A DNA stretch of 64,000 nt from Bacteroidales bacterium (GCA_021371855.1 JAJFVL010000040.1:40018-104017), one strand, 5' to 3'. Counted from the stretch's first letter, positions 1-11,392 are shown. Program-made: numbers and translations. Notes: generated by a model from the letters alone, not told the origin.

Positions 1-1709
<1,709 letters not shown>

Positions 1710-2741
1710 ATGAAAAAGAAAATTATTGTTACCGGAGGAACCGGATATATCGGTTCACATACGACTGTTGAACTTATTAAAGAGGGATTCGATGTTGTAA
1801 TTATTGACAACCTGTACAACTCCGAAGCTGAAGTTGTTGACAGAATTCAGCAAATAACGGGAGTTAAACCTGTGCTGGAAGTCCTTGACGTATGCGACAG
1901 GGAGAAGCTCGATCAATTCTTTAATAAACATAAAGAGAGTTCGGCTGTTATTCACTTTGCCGCTTATAAGGCTGTATCAGAATCTGTTAATAAACCTCTG
2001 GAATATTATAGAAACAATCTTGTTTCATTGATAAACATATTGAATTCAATGAAACGTTTTGGTGTTCCCGGGCTTGTTTTTTCTTCCTCCTGCACCGTTT
2101 ACGGACAACCTGAAAAATTGCCGGTCACTGAGAAGTCACCTCTGCAACCTGCCACTTCTCCTTACGGAAACACCAAACAGATGGGCGAAGAAATTATAAG
2201 GGATACTACATTTTCTGACAAAAACCTCAAAGCAATTGCATTAAGATATTTCAATCCCATCGGAGCTCATCCCTCGGCTCTTATCGGAGAACTTCCAAGA
2301 GGTGTCCCTGAAAATCTTGTGCCGTTTATTACACAAACCGGGTACGGGGTGAGAGATGAATTAAAAGTATTCGGGGATGATTACAACACTCCCGATGGTT
2401 CGTGTATTAGAGATTATCTTCATGTTGTCGATCTGGCCAGGGCACATGTTGTTGCTGTAAAAAGGCTGACTGAAAATAAGAACAAGACAAATTATGAGGT
2501 CTTTAATCTTGGAACGGGAAATGGGGTCTCGGTTCTTGAAGCAATAAAATCGTTTGAAAGAGTATCGGGAGTTAAGCTGAAATACAAAATAGTAGGAAGA
2601 AGACCCGGAGATATTGAAAAGATATGGGCCGATCCTTCTTATGCAAATAAAGAGCTTGGATGGAAAACAATAAGCACTCTCGATGAAGCAATGAAAACTG
2701 CATGGGACTGGGAAAAGAAAATAAGGGAAAAAAAAGAATAA
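1710..2741 (+). CDS. galE: UDP-glucose/UDP-GlcNAc 4-epimerase
   Basis: A 343-residue extended short-chain dehydrogenase. The NAD-binding glycine motif GGTGYIG is at residues 9-15 and the catalytic pair YxxxK is Y152/K156 in SPYGNTK, preceded by the SSSCTVYG serine motif. The HFAAYKAVSES segment and overall length are typical of GalE, which interconverts UDP-glucose and UDP-galactose (or the N-acetyl forms) through a 4-keto intermediate. It starts directly after the wbpA-like stop and ends 2 bp before rfbB, so it is in the same operon. Whether it acts on UDP-Glc or UDP-GlcNAc cannot be read from the sequence. Confidence 0.92.
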   Translation: MKKKIIVTGGTGYIGSHTTVELIKEGFDVVIIDNLYNSEAEVVDRIQQITGVKPVLEVLDVCDREKLDQFFNKHKESSAVIHFAAYKAVSESVNKPLEYYRNNLVSLINILNSMKRFGVPGLVFSSSCTVYGQPEKLPVTEKSPLQPATSPYGNTKQMGEEIIRDTTFSDKNLKAIALRYFNPIGAHPSALIGELPRGVPENLVPFITQTGYGVRDELKVFGDDYNTPDGSCIRDYLHVVDLARAHVVAVKRLTENKNKTNYEVFNLGTGNGVSVLEAIKSFERVSGVKLKYKIVGRRPGDIEKIWADPSYANKELGWKTISTLDEAMKTAWDWEKKIREKKE

Positions 2742-2743
2742 TC

Positions 2744-3799
2744 ATGAAGAAGACAATTCTCATAACCGGGGGAGCAGGTTTCATAGGCTCGCATGTGGTA
2801 AGAAGATTTGTGAACAAATACCCCGATTACCTTATTGTTAATGCTGATAAACTTACCTATGCCGGCAACCTTGAAAATCTTGCTGACATTGAAGGAAAAA
2901 AGAATTACATTTTCGAAAAGATTGATATTGTCGACAAAGAATCTGTAATGCGACTCTTCAGGAAGTACCCTTTTGACGGAGTAATACACCTTGCAGCCGA
3001 ATCGCATGTTGACCGTTCCATAACCAGCCCGGATGAATTCGTATTTACAAATATTGTAGGTACTGTCAATCTTCTTAATTCTGCGCGGGTAAGCTGGAAT
3101 AACTCCTGTCAGGGAAAATTGTTCTATCATATTTCGACCGATGAAGTATTCGGATCGCTCGGGAAAGAGGGATACTTCACTGAACATACTCCTTATGACC
3201 CCAAAAGTCCCTATTCGGCATCCAAGGCAAGCTCTGACCATATGGTTAGAGCTTATAACCATACCTTCGGGATACCGGCAGTCGTTTCAAACTGTTCCAA
3301 TAATTACGGACCTAACCAGTTCCCTGAAAAACTCATTCCGCTTGTAATAAACAATATCAAGACCAACAAACCTATCCCGGTGTACGGTAAGGGCGAGAAT
3401 ATCCGGGACTGGCTGTATGTTGAAGATCATGCTTCGGCCATCGATCTAATTTTTCATAACGGGAAAACAGGTGAGACATATAATATAGGGGGCAATAATG
3501 AATGGAAGAATATTGATCTTATAAGGTTGCTCTGCAGTATAATGGACAGGAAACTGAACCGCACACCAGGGGCTTCTGAAAAACTGATCACTTTTGTAAA
3601 AGACAGGCCCGGACATGATCTGCGATATGCTATTGATTCTTCGAAGTTGCAAAAAGAGTTTGGATGGTCACCTATACCAGAATTTGCCGACGGTCTTGAA
3701 AAAACCGTTGAGTGGTATCTGACCAATGAAAAATGGCTCGATGGAATATTGTCGGGTGATTATAGCAAGTACTACGATCGTATGTATTCAGGAAGATAA
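2744..3799 (+). CDS. rfbB: dTDP-glucose 4,6-dehydratase
   Basis: A 351-residue protein with the Rossmann motif GGAGFIGSH at residues 9-17, the STDEVFGSL segment carrying the dehydratase Asp-Glu pair, and YSASK (Y157/K161). These are signatures of RmlB/RfbB, which converts dTDP-glucose to dTDP-4-keto-6-deoxyglucose for rhamnose and other deoxysugars. The frame is open 42 bp upstream inside galE, but ATG 2744, two bases after the galE stop, gives the canonical N-terminus. No rmlA, rmlC or rmlD is in the window. It is the last gene of this plus-strand operon and converges on the glycogen-synthase-like gene. Confidence 0.93.
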   Translation: MKKTILITGGAGFIGSHVVRRFVNKYPDYLIVNADKLTYAGNLENLADIEGKKNYIFEKIDIVDKESVMRLFRKYPFDGVIHLAAESHVDRSITSPDEFVFTNIVGTVNLLNSARVSWNNSCQGKLFYHISTDEVFGSLGKEGYFTEHTPYDPKSPYSASKASSDHMVRAYNHTFGIPAVVSNCSNNYGPNQFPEKLIPLVINNIKTNKPIPVYGKGENIRDWLYVEDHASAIDLIFHNGKTGETYNIGGNNEWKNIDLIRLLCSIMDRKLNRTPGASEKLITFVKDRPGHDLRYAIDSSKLQKEFGWSPIPEFADGLEKTVEWYLTNEKWLDGILSGDYSKYYDRMYSGR

Positions 3800-3838
3800 C
3801 TCCTTTGTTGTTTTCAGAAGATGCATGAAAGTCTGATA

Positions 3839-4645
3839 CTACAATAACATTTTATCATAGAAATCATTATAGGCATCAATATATTTTGTTTCATCCTGGT
3901 AAGGAAGGATCGGCTTATTAACAGTATTAAGGTATTTTGTCAACTCGTCGTTTATAGCTTCACTACCGATAATAATGCCATCGGAATATTTTATAGCCAG
4001 TTTTGATACATTGACAAAATCGGGTTTCTTAACCATTTTAAGGTTTTCCCCGTCTATTCCGTCATAACGCAGCTTGTCGGCAAATGTCGATCTGAATGGC
4101 GTTTTGAAATCATTGTCATAAATGGAATAGATAATTTTAAAATTATGAAAAAGGGGATCATCCGTGTAAAGATTTCTCAGATATACAGGGACAAGTGCTG
4201 CCATCCATCCATGGCAATGGACGATATCGGGAGCCCATCTGAGTTTCTTGACTGTCTCAATAACACCCCGTGCAAAGAATAATGCTCGTTCATCATTATC
4301 TTCAAACTCCTTCCCGGTAGAGTCGGATACAATATTCTTTCGCTGGAAATAATCATCATTATCAATAAAATAGACCTGCATACGGGCCGATTGTATTGAG
4401 GCGACTTTAATTATGAGTGGATGGTCGGTATCATCGATAATCAGGTTCATCCCCGAAAGCCTGATAACTTCATGAAGCTGGTTCCTTCGCTCGTTAATAC
4501 AACCATATCTGGGCATAAAAGTACGTATCTCTTTCCCTCTTTCCTGAATGCCCTGAGGGAGAAATCTTCCTATCTTCGATAACTTCGTCTCACCTAAGTA
4601 TGGAGTAATCTCTTGAGAAATGAATAATACCTTTCTACTTTCCAT
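3839..4645 (-). CDS. Short glycogen/starch synthase-like protein (GT5 N-terminal domain only)
   Basis: 268 residues from the ATG at 4645; an in-frame codon 13 residues upstream is less likely because it would extend past the canonical start region. The protein matches the N-terminal catalytic domain of glycogen synthases, with VLFISQEITPYLGETKLSKIG at the N-terminus and DIVHCHGWMAALVPVYLR in the middle. It lacks the second GT-B domain, and the usual KTGGLADV motif has become TKLSKIGRF. Similar short proteins beside panC are a recurring Bacteroidota arrangement. Being half-length with a changed sugar-nucleotide motif, it may bind ligand or regulate rather than synthesise glucan; that is inference. 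Confidence 0.75.
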   Translation of the reverse strand: MESRKVLFISQEITPYLGETKLSKIGRFLPQGIQERGKEIRTFMPRYGCINERRNQLHEVIRLSGMNLIIDDTDHPLIIKVASIQSARMQVYFIDNDDYFQRKNIVSDSTGKEFEDNDERALFFARGVIETVKKLRWAPDIVHCHGWMAALVPVYLRNLYTDDPLFHNFKIIYSIYDNDFKTPFRSTFADKLRYDGIDGENLKMVKKPDFVNVSKLAIKYSDGIIIGSEAINDELTKYLNTVNKPILPYQDETKYIDAYNDFYDKMLL

Positions 4646-4848
4646 GTTTTGTACCTGGATATACCATTGCGATTTAATGTGCAAAGATAGTAAAAATAAA
4701 TGACATAATAAAAAAGGCGGTTTTCATATTGCCAACACAGATTGAAGACCTTCGCTCCAGATAAAGGCAAATAAATCGATAGATCCGACCATAAAGGAAA
4801 CTTTTTAACCAATAACAAATGTTATTATTATAATACAATAATTTCCTT

Positions 4849-4856
4849 TAGGTTTG
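4849..4856 (+). promoter_or_regulatory. Candidate -7 element for panC
   Basis: TAGGTTTG fits the Bacteroidota -7 consensus TAnnTTTG and lies 17 bp before the panC ATG. No good TTTG is seen at the expected distance upstream, so support is partial. Confidence 0.4.
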
Positions 4857-4873
4857 CAGAAAAAAAAAGAACA

Positions 4874-5731
4874 ATGAAAGTAATAAGTACTGTTGTTGAG
4901 CTACAACAACAGATCAAAAAAGCTCAGCTATCCCCAGTAGGATATGTAGCTACCATGGGAGCTCTTCATGCAGGGCATCTGTCACTGGTCACATCCGCCG
5001 TTAAACAATGTCCCCTGGTTGTTATCAGTATATTTGTAAATCCGACACAGTTCAACGACAAGAATGATCTGAAGAATTATCCCAGGACACTGGACGATGA
5101 CCTGAAGCTCCTGGTGGAAGTACTCAGGGAATCAGACATTGTTTTTGCTCCTGATGAAAAAGAAATGTACCCTGAAGAAGACAAAAGAGAATTCCATTTC
5201 GGTAACCTTGAAAATGTAATGGAGGCTCCTCTCCGCCCAGGCCACTTTAATGGTGTAGCTCAGATTGTAAGTAAATTCTTTGAAATAATTAATCCCGATT
5301 TTGCCTTTTTTGGACAAAAGGACTTTCAACAGGTTGCTGTAGTTAAAGAACTTGTGCGGCAGACCGGCAGCAAAATAAAAATTGTTGCAAATCCAATCAT
5401 CCGCGAAAAGGATGGACTGGCAATGAGCAGCCGCAACAGGCTTCTTGATCCAAAAATCAGAAAACAAGCCCCGATAATATTTAAGACCATTTCTTCTGCC
5501 TCCTCAATGATTTCAGAACACGACATTCCTGAAATCAAATCATTCGTTCAAAATAGTATCAATAGCATTGACGGCTTCAACGTTGAGTACTTCGAAATAG
5601 TTGATGACACTGAGCTGTTCCCTGTGCAGACAAGAGATGCGATAAAGAAAGGTAAACGATACTTTGGATGCATTGCAGTACATGCAGGTAAAATCAGACT
5701 GATAGATAATATTGAAATAGGATTGGTCTGA
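4874..5731 (+). CDS. panC: Pantothenate synthetase (pantoate--beta-alanine ligase)
   Basis: A 285-residue cytoplasmic enzyme that joins pantoate and beta-alanine with ATP, through pantoyl-adenylate, in coenzyme A synthesis. The HIGH-like ATP motif is MGALHAGH (residues 28-35), followed by the SIFVNPTQF substrate segment, FGQKDFQQ, and the KMSKS-like loop KDGLAMSSRN. Length is normal for the family. It is divergent from the glycogen-synthase-like gene and 54 bp upstream of panD, which makes its beta-alanine substrate. panD also has its own promoter signal. Confidence 0.96.
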   Translation: MKVISTVVELQQQIKKAQLSPVGYVATMGALHAGHLSLVTSAVKQCPLVVISIFVNPTQFNDKNDLKNYPRTLDDDLKLLVEVLRESDIVFAPDEKEMYPEEDKREFHFGNLENVMEAPLRPGHFNGVAQIVSKFFEIINPDFAFFGQKDFQQVAVVKELVRQTGSKIKIVANPIIREKDGLAMSSRNRLLDPKIRKQAPIIFKTISSASSMISEHDIPEIKSFVQNSINSIDGFNVEYFEIVDDTELFPVQTRDAIKKGKRYFGCIAVHAGKIRLIDNIEIGLV

Positions 5732-5753
5732 ATCAAAAGGTTGATTACCTTTG
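5723..5753 (+). promoter_or_regulatory. Bacteroidota-type promoter upstream of panD
   Basis: TTG at 5723-5725 and TACCTTTG at 5746-5753 are separated by 20 bp, a good match to the -33/-7 pattern of the phylum's primary sigma factor. It overlaps the end of panC and implies that panD can be transcribed separately. Confidence 0.6.
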
Positions 5754-5785
5754 CACTCTAATTTGTATTAACAAGATCGTCAGTT

Positions 5786-6136
5786 ATGTTAATTGAAGTA
5801 TTAAAATCGAAAATCCATCTGGCTTCCGTTACAGAGGCAAATCTGAATTATGTAGGCAGCATCACAATTGATGAGGATCTTATGGATGCAGCTAATCTGA
5901 TAGAAAATGAAAAAGTCCATGTTCTGAATTTAAACAATGGAGAACGTCTTGTAACATATATTATTAAAGGGAAAAGAGGATCAGGCGATATTTGCCTCAA
6001 CGGAGCTGCTGCCAGAAAAGTGATAGTTGGTGATGTGGTCATAATAATGTCGTACGCAATGCTCGATTTCCAGGAGGCTAAATCGTTCAAACCTACAATT
6101 ATCTTGCCCGATACAAAAACCAATAAACTGCTCTGA
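5786..6136 (+). CDS. panD: Aspartate 1-decarboxylase
   Basis: A 116-residue pyruvoyl enzyme that makes beta-alanine from aspartate. The self-cleavage site Gly24-Ser25 is visible in NYVGSITID; cleavage yields a short beta chain and an alpha chain whose N-terminal serine becomes the pyruvoyl group. The conserved [17 protein letters not shown] and [10 protein letters not shown] segments are present. It pairs functionally with panC just upstream. The TTG start of the next gene lies only two bases after its stop, so the following membrane protein is probably cotranscribed. Confidence 0.96.
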   Translation: MLIEVLKSKIHLASVTEANLNYVGSITIDEDLMDAANLIENEKVHVLNLNNGERLVTYIIKGKRGSGDICLNGAAARKVIVGDVVIIMSYAMLDFQEAKSFKPTIILPDTKTNKLL

Positions 6137-6138
6137 AG

Positions 6139-7152
6139 TTGAGAAAAGGGATTATACAGACACTTAAGTTTATCGCCTTTCTTGCCGTCGGAATTTTATT
6201 GCTATGGTTCGCATTCCGAAATGTTGACTTTACCAGGTTGTCTGCCGATCTGAAAGAAGCTGATTATTCATGGTTGATTTTGTCAATTCTCTTTGGACTA
6301 TTAGCATATATCAGCCGTGCCCGGAGATGGGTTCTTCTCATTTATCCTCTCAAGCACCACCCCTCTTTAAAAAACACTTTTAATGCATTGATGACAGGCT
6401 ACCTGGCAAACTTTGCTTTGCCAAGGATTGGTGAAATAACACGTTGTGTGGCTTTGGGTAAAAAGGAAAAAATACCTGTCGACCAACTTATCGGAACTGT
6501 AGTGATCGAACGAACTATCGATTTCTTATCTCTTCTTTCCATAATGGTCATTCTGATCTTCATAAGCGGCAATCAGATAGTGCAGTTCCTTAAAGAAAGT
6601 ATACTGGTGCCCATTCAGCAGAAAATATATTCCGTTTTTGGTGTTACATGGATTCTTTGGGTAATACTTCTTTTTACCGGAATATTTATACTGTTCGGTT
6701 TAATCCGCTATAGAAAAAGACTCCGGAAAATACGCTTTTTCGCAAAGATGTTTGATCTGGCCAGGGGAATCATAAACGGTCTTAAAACAATTACCAACCT
6801 GAAAAGAAAATGGGAGTTTATCTTCCACACAATATTCATCTGGATCAACTATGCACTTATGACATGGGTTGTTGTATTCTCCCTCGAGAGTACTTCTCAT
6901 TTAAATTTTGGCGATGGCATTTTCCTTCTGGTTATCGGCGGGCTGGCTATGTCAGCGCCAGTTCAAAATGGACTTGGAGCATTTCATTACATTATTTCAC
7001 AGGGGTTACTGATTATATTTGGGATCCCTCTTGAAGACGGACTTGTTTATGCATTGCTTACCCACGAATCGCAACTGATATTCACTGCCATTCTGGGAGC
7101 AATATCATTCCTCCTTATTTTCAGGAAGGATAAATCAGCTCCAACTCCATAA
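6139..7152 (+). CDS. Lysylphosphatidylglycerol-synthase-type TM protein (UPF0104/YbhN-like)
   Basis: A 337-residue polytopic membrane protein with roughly eight hydrophobic helices and the family pattern WLILSILFGLLAYISRARRW near the N-terminus, followed by LMTGYLANFALPRIGEITRC and, near the C-terminus, a glycine-rich APVQNGLGAFHYI segment. This is the PF03706 flippase-like domain without the soluble aminoacyl-transferase half, so lipid aminoacylation is not expected. The best start is TTG at 6139, two bases after panD, because it gives the conserved hydrophobic N-terminus. Transport or flipping of lipid-linked material is the family-based guess. Coupling to panD is likely translational. Confidence 0.82.
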   Translation: MRKGIIQTLKFIAFLAVGILLLWFAFRNVDFTRLSADLKEADYSWLILSILFGLLAYISRARRWVLLIYPLKHHPSLKNTFNALMTGYLANFALPRIGEITRCVALGKKEKIPVDQLIGTVVIERTIDFLSLLSIMVILIFISGNQIVQFLKESILVPIQQKIYSVFGVTWILWVILLFTGIFILFGLIRYRKRLRKIRFFAKMFDLARGIINGLKTITNLKRKWEFIFHTIFIWINYALMTWVVVFSLESTSHLNFGDGIFLLVIGGLAMSAPVQNGLGAFHYIISQGLLIIFGIPLEDGLVYALLTHESQLIFTAILGAISFLLIFRKDKSAPTP

Positions 7153-7442
7153 TTGTCTTACATTTCTTAGCTGCCTTCTTCCCATTTGGTTTACCCTCTA
7201 TATCCCCCTAAAGTGGGACTAATTTGCTTTATAGTATTTTGATTATCATATTATTACATTTTTTCTCCCTGCAACTATTTATTTGTTCCGGTACAATCTC
7301 TCCGGGTTTCTGTAATTATGATTTTATTAAGTAAATTTCATTAATTTTAATACCGATATTTTATCAGGAAAAACAAAAATAATTGTACATCATAATCAGC
7401 CTCCCTTTATTGGGGGGATGGGGGGAAAAACCGGGGGGAAAA

Positions 7443-8804
7443 ATGGCAAAAAGTAAAACAATATTTGTATGTCAGAACTGTGGCGTCGAATCGGCAAAAT
7501 GGATCGGAAGATGTCCTTCCTGCAAAGAGTGGAATACATACCATGAGGAGATTGTTGCTCCTCCTTCTTCGCGTGAGACTACATTTGTTCAGAACCTGGA
7601 AAAACGGAAACCCGAACTCCTCGATAGTATACATGCTGATGAGCATGACCGCCAGAAGACAGGAATTTCTGAACTCGACAGAATATTGGGAGGAGGTATC
7701 GTCGGCGGTTCACTTATCCTTCTCGGAGGTGAACCAGGTGTAGGAAAATCTACTCTTGCACTTCAGCTTGCTATAGCACTTAAAGGGCAATCCATTCTTT
7801 ACGTCTCAGGTGAGGAGAGCGAAGAACAGATCAGCCTCAGGTCCAAAAGGATGAAAGACTCAAATCCTCAATGTTATATTCTTAGTGAAACTGACCTTGA
7901 AAACATCCTGACACACGCTGAAAACATTAAACCGGGACTTATAATAATTGACTCCATCCAGACGATAAACAACAGCATGCTTGAGTCATCCGCCGGTTCT
8001 GTTTCACAGGTGAGAGAATGTGCTGCGCAACTCCTGAAATATTCCAAGATAACCCGGACTCCAATCGTTCTTATTGGCCATATCACAAAAGACGGAACAA
8101 TTGCCGGCCCAAAAGTACTGGAACATATTGTGGATGTGGTTCTCTATTTTGAAGGCGACAATAATTATGTTTACAGAATTCTGCGTTCTGTTAAAAACAG
8201 ATTTGGCTCGACATCTGAAATAGGTATCTTCGAAATGGTCGAAACAGGCTTAAAGGAGATACATAATCCTTCTGAAATGTTTATTAATCAACATGATGAA
8301 GCTATAAGTGGGATCTCAGTAGCAGCCACTGTTGATGGCCTGAGACCATTTCTTATTGAAACCCAGGCACTTGTAAGCAGCGCTGTATATGGGACACCTC
8401 AGAGGAGTTCCACCGGTTTCGATGCTAGACGTCTTAATATGCTGCTTGCAGTTCTTGAAAAAAGAGCAGGTTTCCGGCTGGGAGCAAAAGATGTTTTTCT
8501 GAATATTGCAGGAGGAATAAAAGTAAATGATCCGGCAATCGATCTGGCCATTTTAAGTGCTGTTTTATCTTCCAACCTTGATATACCAATAGAAAGAGAG
8601 ATCTGTTTTTCAGGTGAGACCGGTCTGTCGGGTGAAATAAGACCTGTTTCACGTATCGAACAACGTATAAGAGAAGCATCTAAAATGGGGTTCAGTAAAA
8701 TTTATATTTCCAAATATCACAGGAATATATCAATAAAAGGATTAAATATTGAGGTGATCCCTGTCGGGAAGATCGAGAATCTGGTCAGATCTCTTTTTAG
8801 TTAA
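7443..8804 (+). CDS. radA: DNA repair protein RadA (Sms)
   Basis: 453 residues from ATG 7443; the open frame extends 60 bp upstream but MAKSKTIFVCQNCG is the family N-terminus, preceded by a G/A-rich stretch. The zinc finger cysteines are 10, 13, 24 and 27, the Walker A GGEPGVGKST is at residues 95-104, the RadA-specific KNRFG motif follows, and a Lon-protease-like C-terminal domain ends the protein. RadA is a DnaB-like helicase that promotes branch migration in recombination. The 290 bp gap upstream (7153-7442) is AT-rich with a short C-run/G-run palindromic relic near 7203-7214 and no gene. Confidence 0.95.
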   Translation: MAKSKTIFVCQNCGVESAKWIGRCPSCKEWNTYHEEIVAPPSSRETTFVQNLEKRKPELLDSIHADEHDRQKTGISELDRILGGGIVGGSLILLGGEPGVGKSTLALQLAIALKGQSILYVSGEESEEQISLRSKRMKDSNPQCYILSETDLENILTHAENIKPGLIIIDSIQTINNSMLESSAGSVSQVRECAAQLLKYSKITRTPIVLIGHITKDGTIAGPKVLEHIVDVVLYFEGDNNYVYRILRSVKNRFGSTSEIGIFEMVETGLKEIHNPSEMFINQHDEAISGISVAATVDGLRPFLIETQALVSSAVYGTPQRSSTGFDARRLNMLLAVLEKRAGFRLGAKDVFLNIAGGIKVNDPAIDLAILSAVLSSNLDIPIEREICFSGETGLSGEIRPVSRIEQRIREASKMGFSKIYISKYHRNISIKGLNIEVIPVGKIENLVRSLFS

Positions 8805-8861
8805 AGAAGAACAGAACTGGTGGATCAGAGTAATTAAGCGCTAATCATTTGATAGAGCTTT

Positions 8862-8956
8862 AAAAGCTATGGAGGCTGCAGAGGCTGTAACAGTAAAAAG
8901 CCTTTAAAGCCTCTATAGCCTCTATAGCCTCTATAGCCTCTAAAGCCTCTAAAGCT
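8862..8956 (+). repeat. 9-bp tandem array with complementary upstream arm
   Basis: Six 9-bp units run from 8903 to 8956: tttaaagcc, tctatagcc three times, tctaaagcc and tctaaagct. The segment at 8862-8888 is largely the reverse complement of the same units (for example gctatggaggctgcagaggc), so the RNA could fold into a long imperfect hairpin. It sits between the convergent radA and PBP1A genes and may act as a bidirectional terminator. Confidence 0.8.
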
Positions 8957-8988
8957 TTTATTAAGGTTGCTATTTTGGCTTTGAGCCT

Positions 8989-11337
8989 TTAATATCTTTC
9001 CCTCCGGAAGCTGTCCCTGCGGGATTTTGCTTTTTTAACCTTATCGCAATCAATATCCAGGTTAAAATCGGCCGGACGCTCAAATTCATCATTTGCCATT
9101 GATGCGAACTGAGGATCGGAAAATACTTTTTTAAGGAATATTGCAAAAACAGGAAGTGCCATGTGTGACCCCTGCCCTTCACGAAGTGACTCAAAATGGA
9201 TCGACTGGTCCTCCCATCCGGTCCATACGCCACCGACAAGATTGGGTGTGACTCCCAGGAACCAACCATTTGAATTGTTTTGTGTTGTTCCTGTTTTACC
9301 TCCCATCTGATTCTTGAAGTAGTAAGGTTCACTTCTCAACCTCAGCCCTGTTCCTGTATTTACAACTCCCTGCAGAAGATTAAGCATAAGAAAAGCCTGC
9401 TCTTCACTTAACACCTCTTCAATTTTTAGTGTGAATCTCGAAATGACATTGCCGTTCTTGTCCTCTATACGGGTTACATACATGGGTCTGGTATATACCC
9501 CTTTGTTGGCAAATGTCCCGTAAGCACCCACCATCTCCTCGAGTTTAATATCGGAAGTCCCCAAAAAGATTGATGGCACAGGATCGATAAAACTTCTGAT
9601 CCCCATTTTATGCATAAGGTCGGTTACCGCAGAAGGTTTAAATTGCTGCATTAACCATGCCGAAATCCAGTTTTCCGATTGGGCCAGTCCCCATGCAAGG
9701 GTAACCATTTTTCCATGGTATTCATCTGGCCCTGAACTTCTTGGAGCCCATGGGATAGAATCACCGACATCAAAAGATCTGGGGATATTCTCCACCTCAT
9801 AACAGGGAGAATAGCCGTTTTGCATGGCAATTGTATAAAGAAATGGTTTTATTGTACTGCCAACCTGTTTCTTCTGCTGTGTTACCGCATCATATTTAAA
9901 GTATCTGAAATCAGGGCCTCCTACATAAGCCTTAACATGCCCGTTGTGAGGATCTTCTACAAGAAAGGACGATCTGATAAAATACTTGTAATATCTTATT
10001 GAATCGAGCGGTGACATAGTAGTGTCCCTGTCGCCTTTCCAGGAAAAAACTGTCATTTTTACCGGGGTGTTAAAAGCAAGCATTATCGAATCTTCGGAGA
10101 TTCCGGCTGATCTCATTGAATAATATCTGTCGGAACTTTTAACAGAAGACATCATAATTTCATCAACCTCTTCCTTCGTCAGGTCATTTGAATAAGGAGG
10201 ATTTCTGAAACTTTTTGCGCGTTTATAGAAAGTAGGCTGTTCATTTTTTGACAGGTGCTCGGTCAACGCCTCCTCAGCATATTTCTGCATGCGCGAATCA
10301 ATTGTCGTATATATTTTTAATCCGTCTCTGTATATATCATAATTTGAACCGTCAGGTTTCTTATTCTTTTTGCACCAGCCATAAAGCTGATTGTTGTTCC
10401 ATTCCCATAAAGCATCTTCGTATGATGATTCATTTTTATATTTGCTTTTATCGGGTTCGGGTTTTCTCATTGTATTCCTGATATATTCCCTGAGATAAGT
10501 TGCAAGTCCGGTATTGTGGTTCTCAACATTGAAATCAAGTGTAATAGGAAGTTTCATGACCGAATCTGCAAAAGAAGGTGAGATATATCCATATTTTTCC
10601 ATCTGTGAAATAACGACGTTCCGCCGGCTAAGCATAAGGTCATAATTCCTTACGGGATTATATCTGGTGGAAGCTTTAAGCATGCCTATCAGAACCGCTG
10701 ATTGTTCAAGATTCAGCGAGTCGGGTGTTGTATTGAAATATACCTTGGCAGCTGATTTTATTCCAATTGCATTATAATTAAAATCAAACTTATTAAGGTA
10801 CATGGTTAATATTTCCTCCTTTGTATAGCTACGTTCAAGCTTCACGGATGTCTGCCATTCCTTGAATTTGGAAAGCCCCAGTTTGATTTTCCGTGTGATT
10901 GCAGAATTTCTTGTTGTGTCTCTCGGGTAAAGCTGCTTTGCCAATTGCTGTGTAATAGTACTCCCTCCGCCTGTACTCTGGCCCAAAAGAATTGTACGGA
11001 TTGCTGCCCGGCCAAGACCACGGATGTCAATACCGGAGTGCCTGTAATACCGTATATCTTCTGTCGCTATAAGTGCATCCACAAGCCATGGTGATAAATC
11101 TTTGTACTCTGTCCATGTACGGTTTTCAACACTTATCTTCCCAAGAAGAACCCCATCGTCAGAATAAACCTCTGCGGCCAGATAATATTCAGGATTTTCA
11201 AGCTCTGCAAAAGAAGGCATAGGTCCAAGCTTCTCCTCTGATATAAGGACGAATAAAGTTATAATGAAAGCAAAAGGGAAAATGAGTAATAACCAGAACC
11301 AAATCAGGTACTTTCTGTCGTTAGAATTTCCTTTCAT
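8989..11337 (-). CDS. mrcA: Penicillin-binding protein 1A (bifunctional glycosyltransferase/transpeptidase)
   Basis: A 782-residue class A PBP anchored by one N-terminal membrane helix (about residues 11-32). The GT51 domain has the catalytic Glu in ATEDIRYYRHSG, plus GGGSTITQQLAKQL and EILTMYLNK. The transpeptidase domain shows the SxxK serine at about S494 in GSTIKPF, SxN at S554-N556 (SENW) and KTG at K681 (GGKTGTTQN). It polymerises and cross-links peptidoglycan at the periplasmic face. It ends in a short basic, arginine-rich tail. It stands alone on the minus strand, convergent with radA and divergent from topA. Confidence 0.95.
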   Translation of the reverse strand: MKGNSNDRKYLIWFWLLLIFPFAFIITLFVLISEEKLGPMPSFAELENPEYYLAAEVYSDDGVLLGKISVENRTWTEYKDLSPWLVDALIATEDIRYYRHSGIDIRGLGRAAIRTILLGQSTGGGSTITQQLAKQLYPRDTTRNSAITRKIKLGLSKFKEWQTSVKLERSYTKEEILTMYLNKFDFNYNAIGIKSAAKVYFNTTPDSLNLEQSAVLIGMLKASTRYNPVRNYDLMLSRRNVVISQMEKYGYISPSFADSVMKLPITLDFNVENHNTGLATYLREYIRNTMRKPEPDKSKYKNESSYEDALWEWNNNQLYGWCKKNKKPDGSNYDIYRDGLKIYTTIDSRMQKYAEEALTEHLSKNEQPTFYKRAKSFRNPPYSNDLTKEEVDEIMMSSVKSSDRYYSMRSAGISEDSIMLAFNTPVKMTVFSWKGDRDTTMSPLDSIRYYKYFIRSSFLVEDPHNGHVKAYVGGPDFRYFKYDAVTQQKKQVGSTIKPFLYTIAMQNGYSPCYEVENIPRSFDVGDSIPWAPRSSGPDEYHGKMVTLAWGLAQSENWISAWLMQQFKPSAVTDLMHKMGIRSFIDPVPSIFLGTSDIKLEEMVGAYGTFANKGVYTRPMYVTRIEDKNGNVISRFTLKIEEVLSEEQAFLMLNLLQGVVNTGTGLRLRSEPYYFKNQMGGKTGTTQNNSNGWFLGVTPNLVGGVWTGWEDQSIHFESLREGQGSHMALPVFAIFLKKVFSDPQFASMANDEFERPADFNLDIDCDKVKKAKSRRDSFRRERY

Positions 11338-11392
11338 TTACTTAAAAAATTTTGCTCAAAAATAGTAAATAATAAAGAATCTTAATGGTTTA

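Noticed and set aside
8903..8956. CRISPR array
   Set aside because: Units are 9 bp with no spacers; it is a simple tandem repeat, as is 54473-54568.
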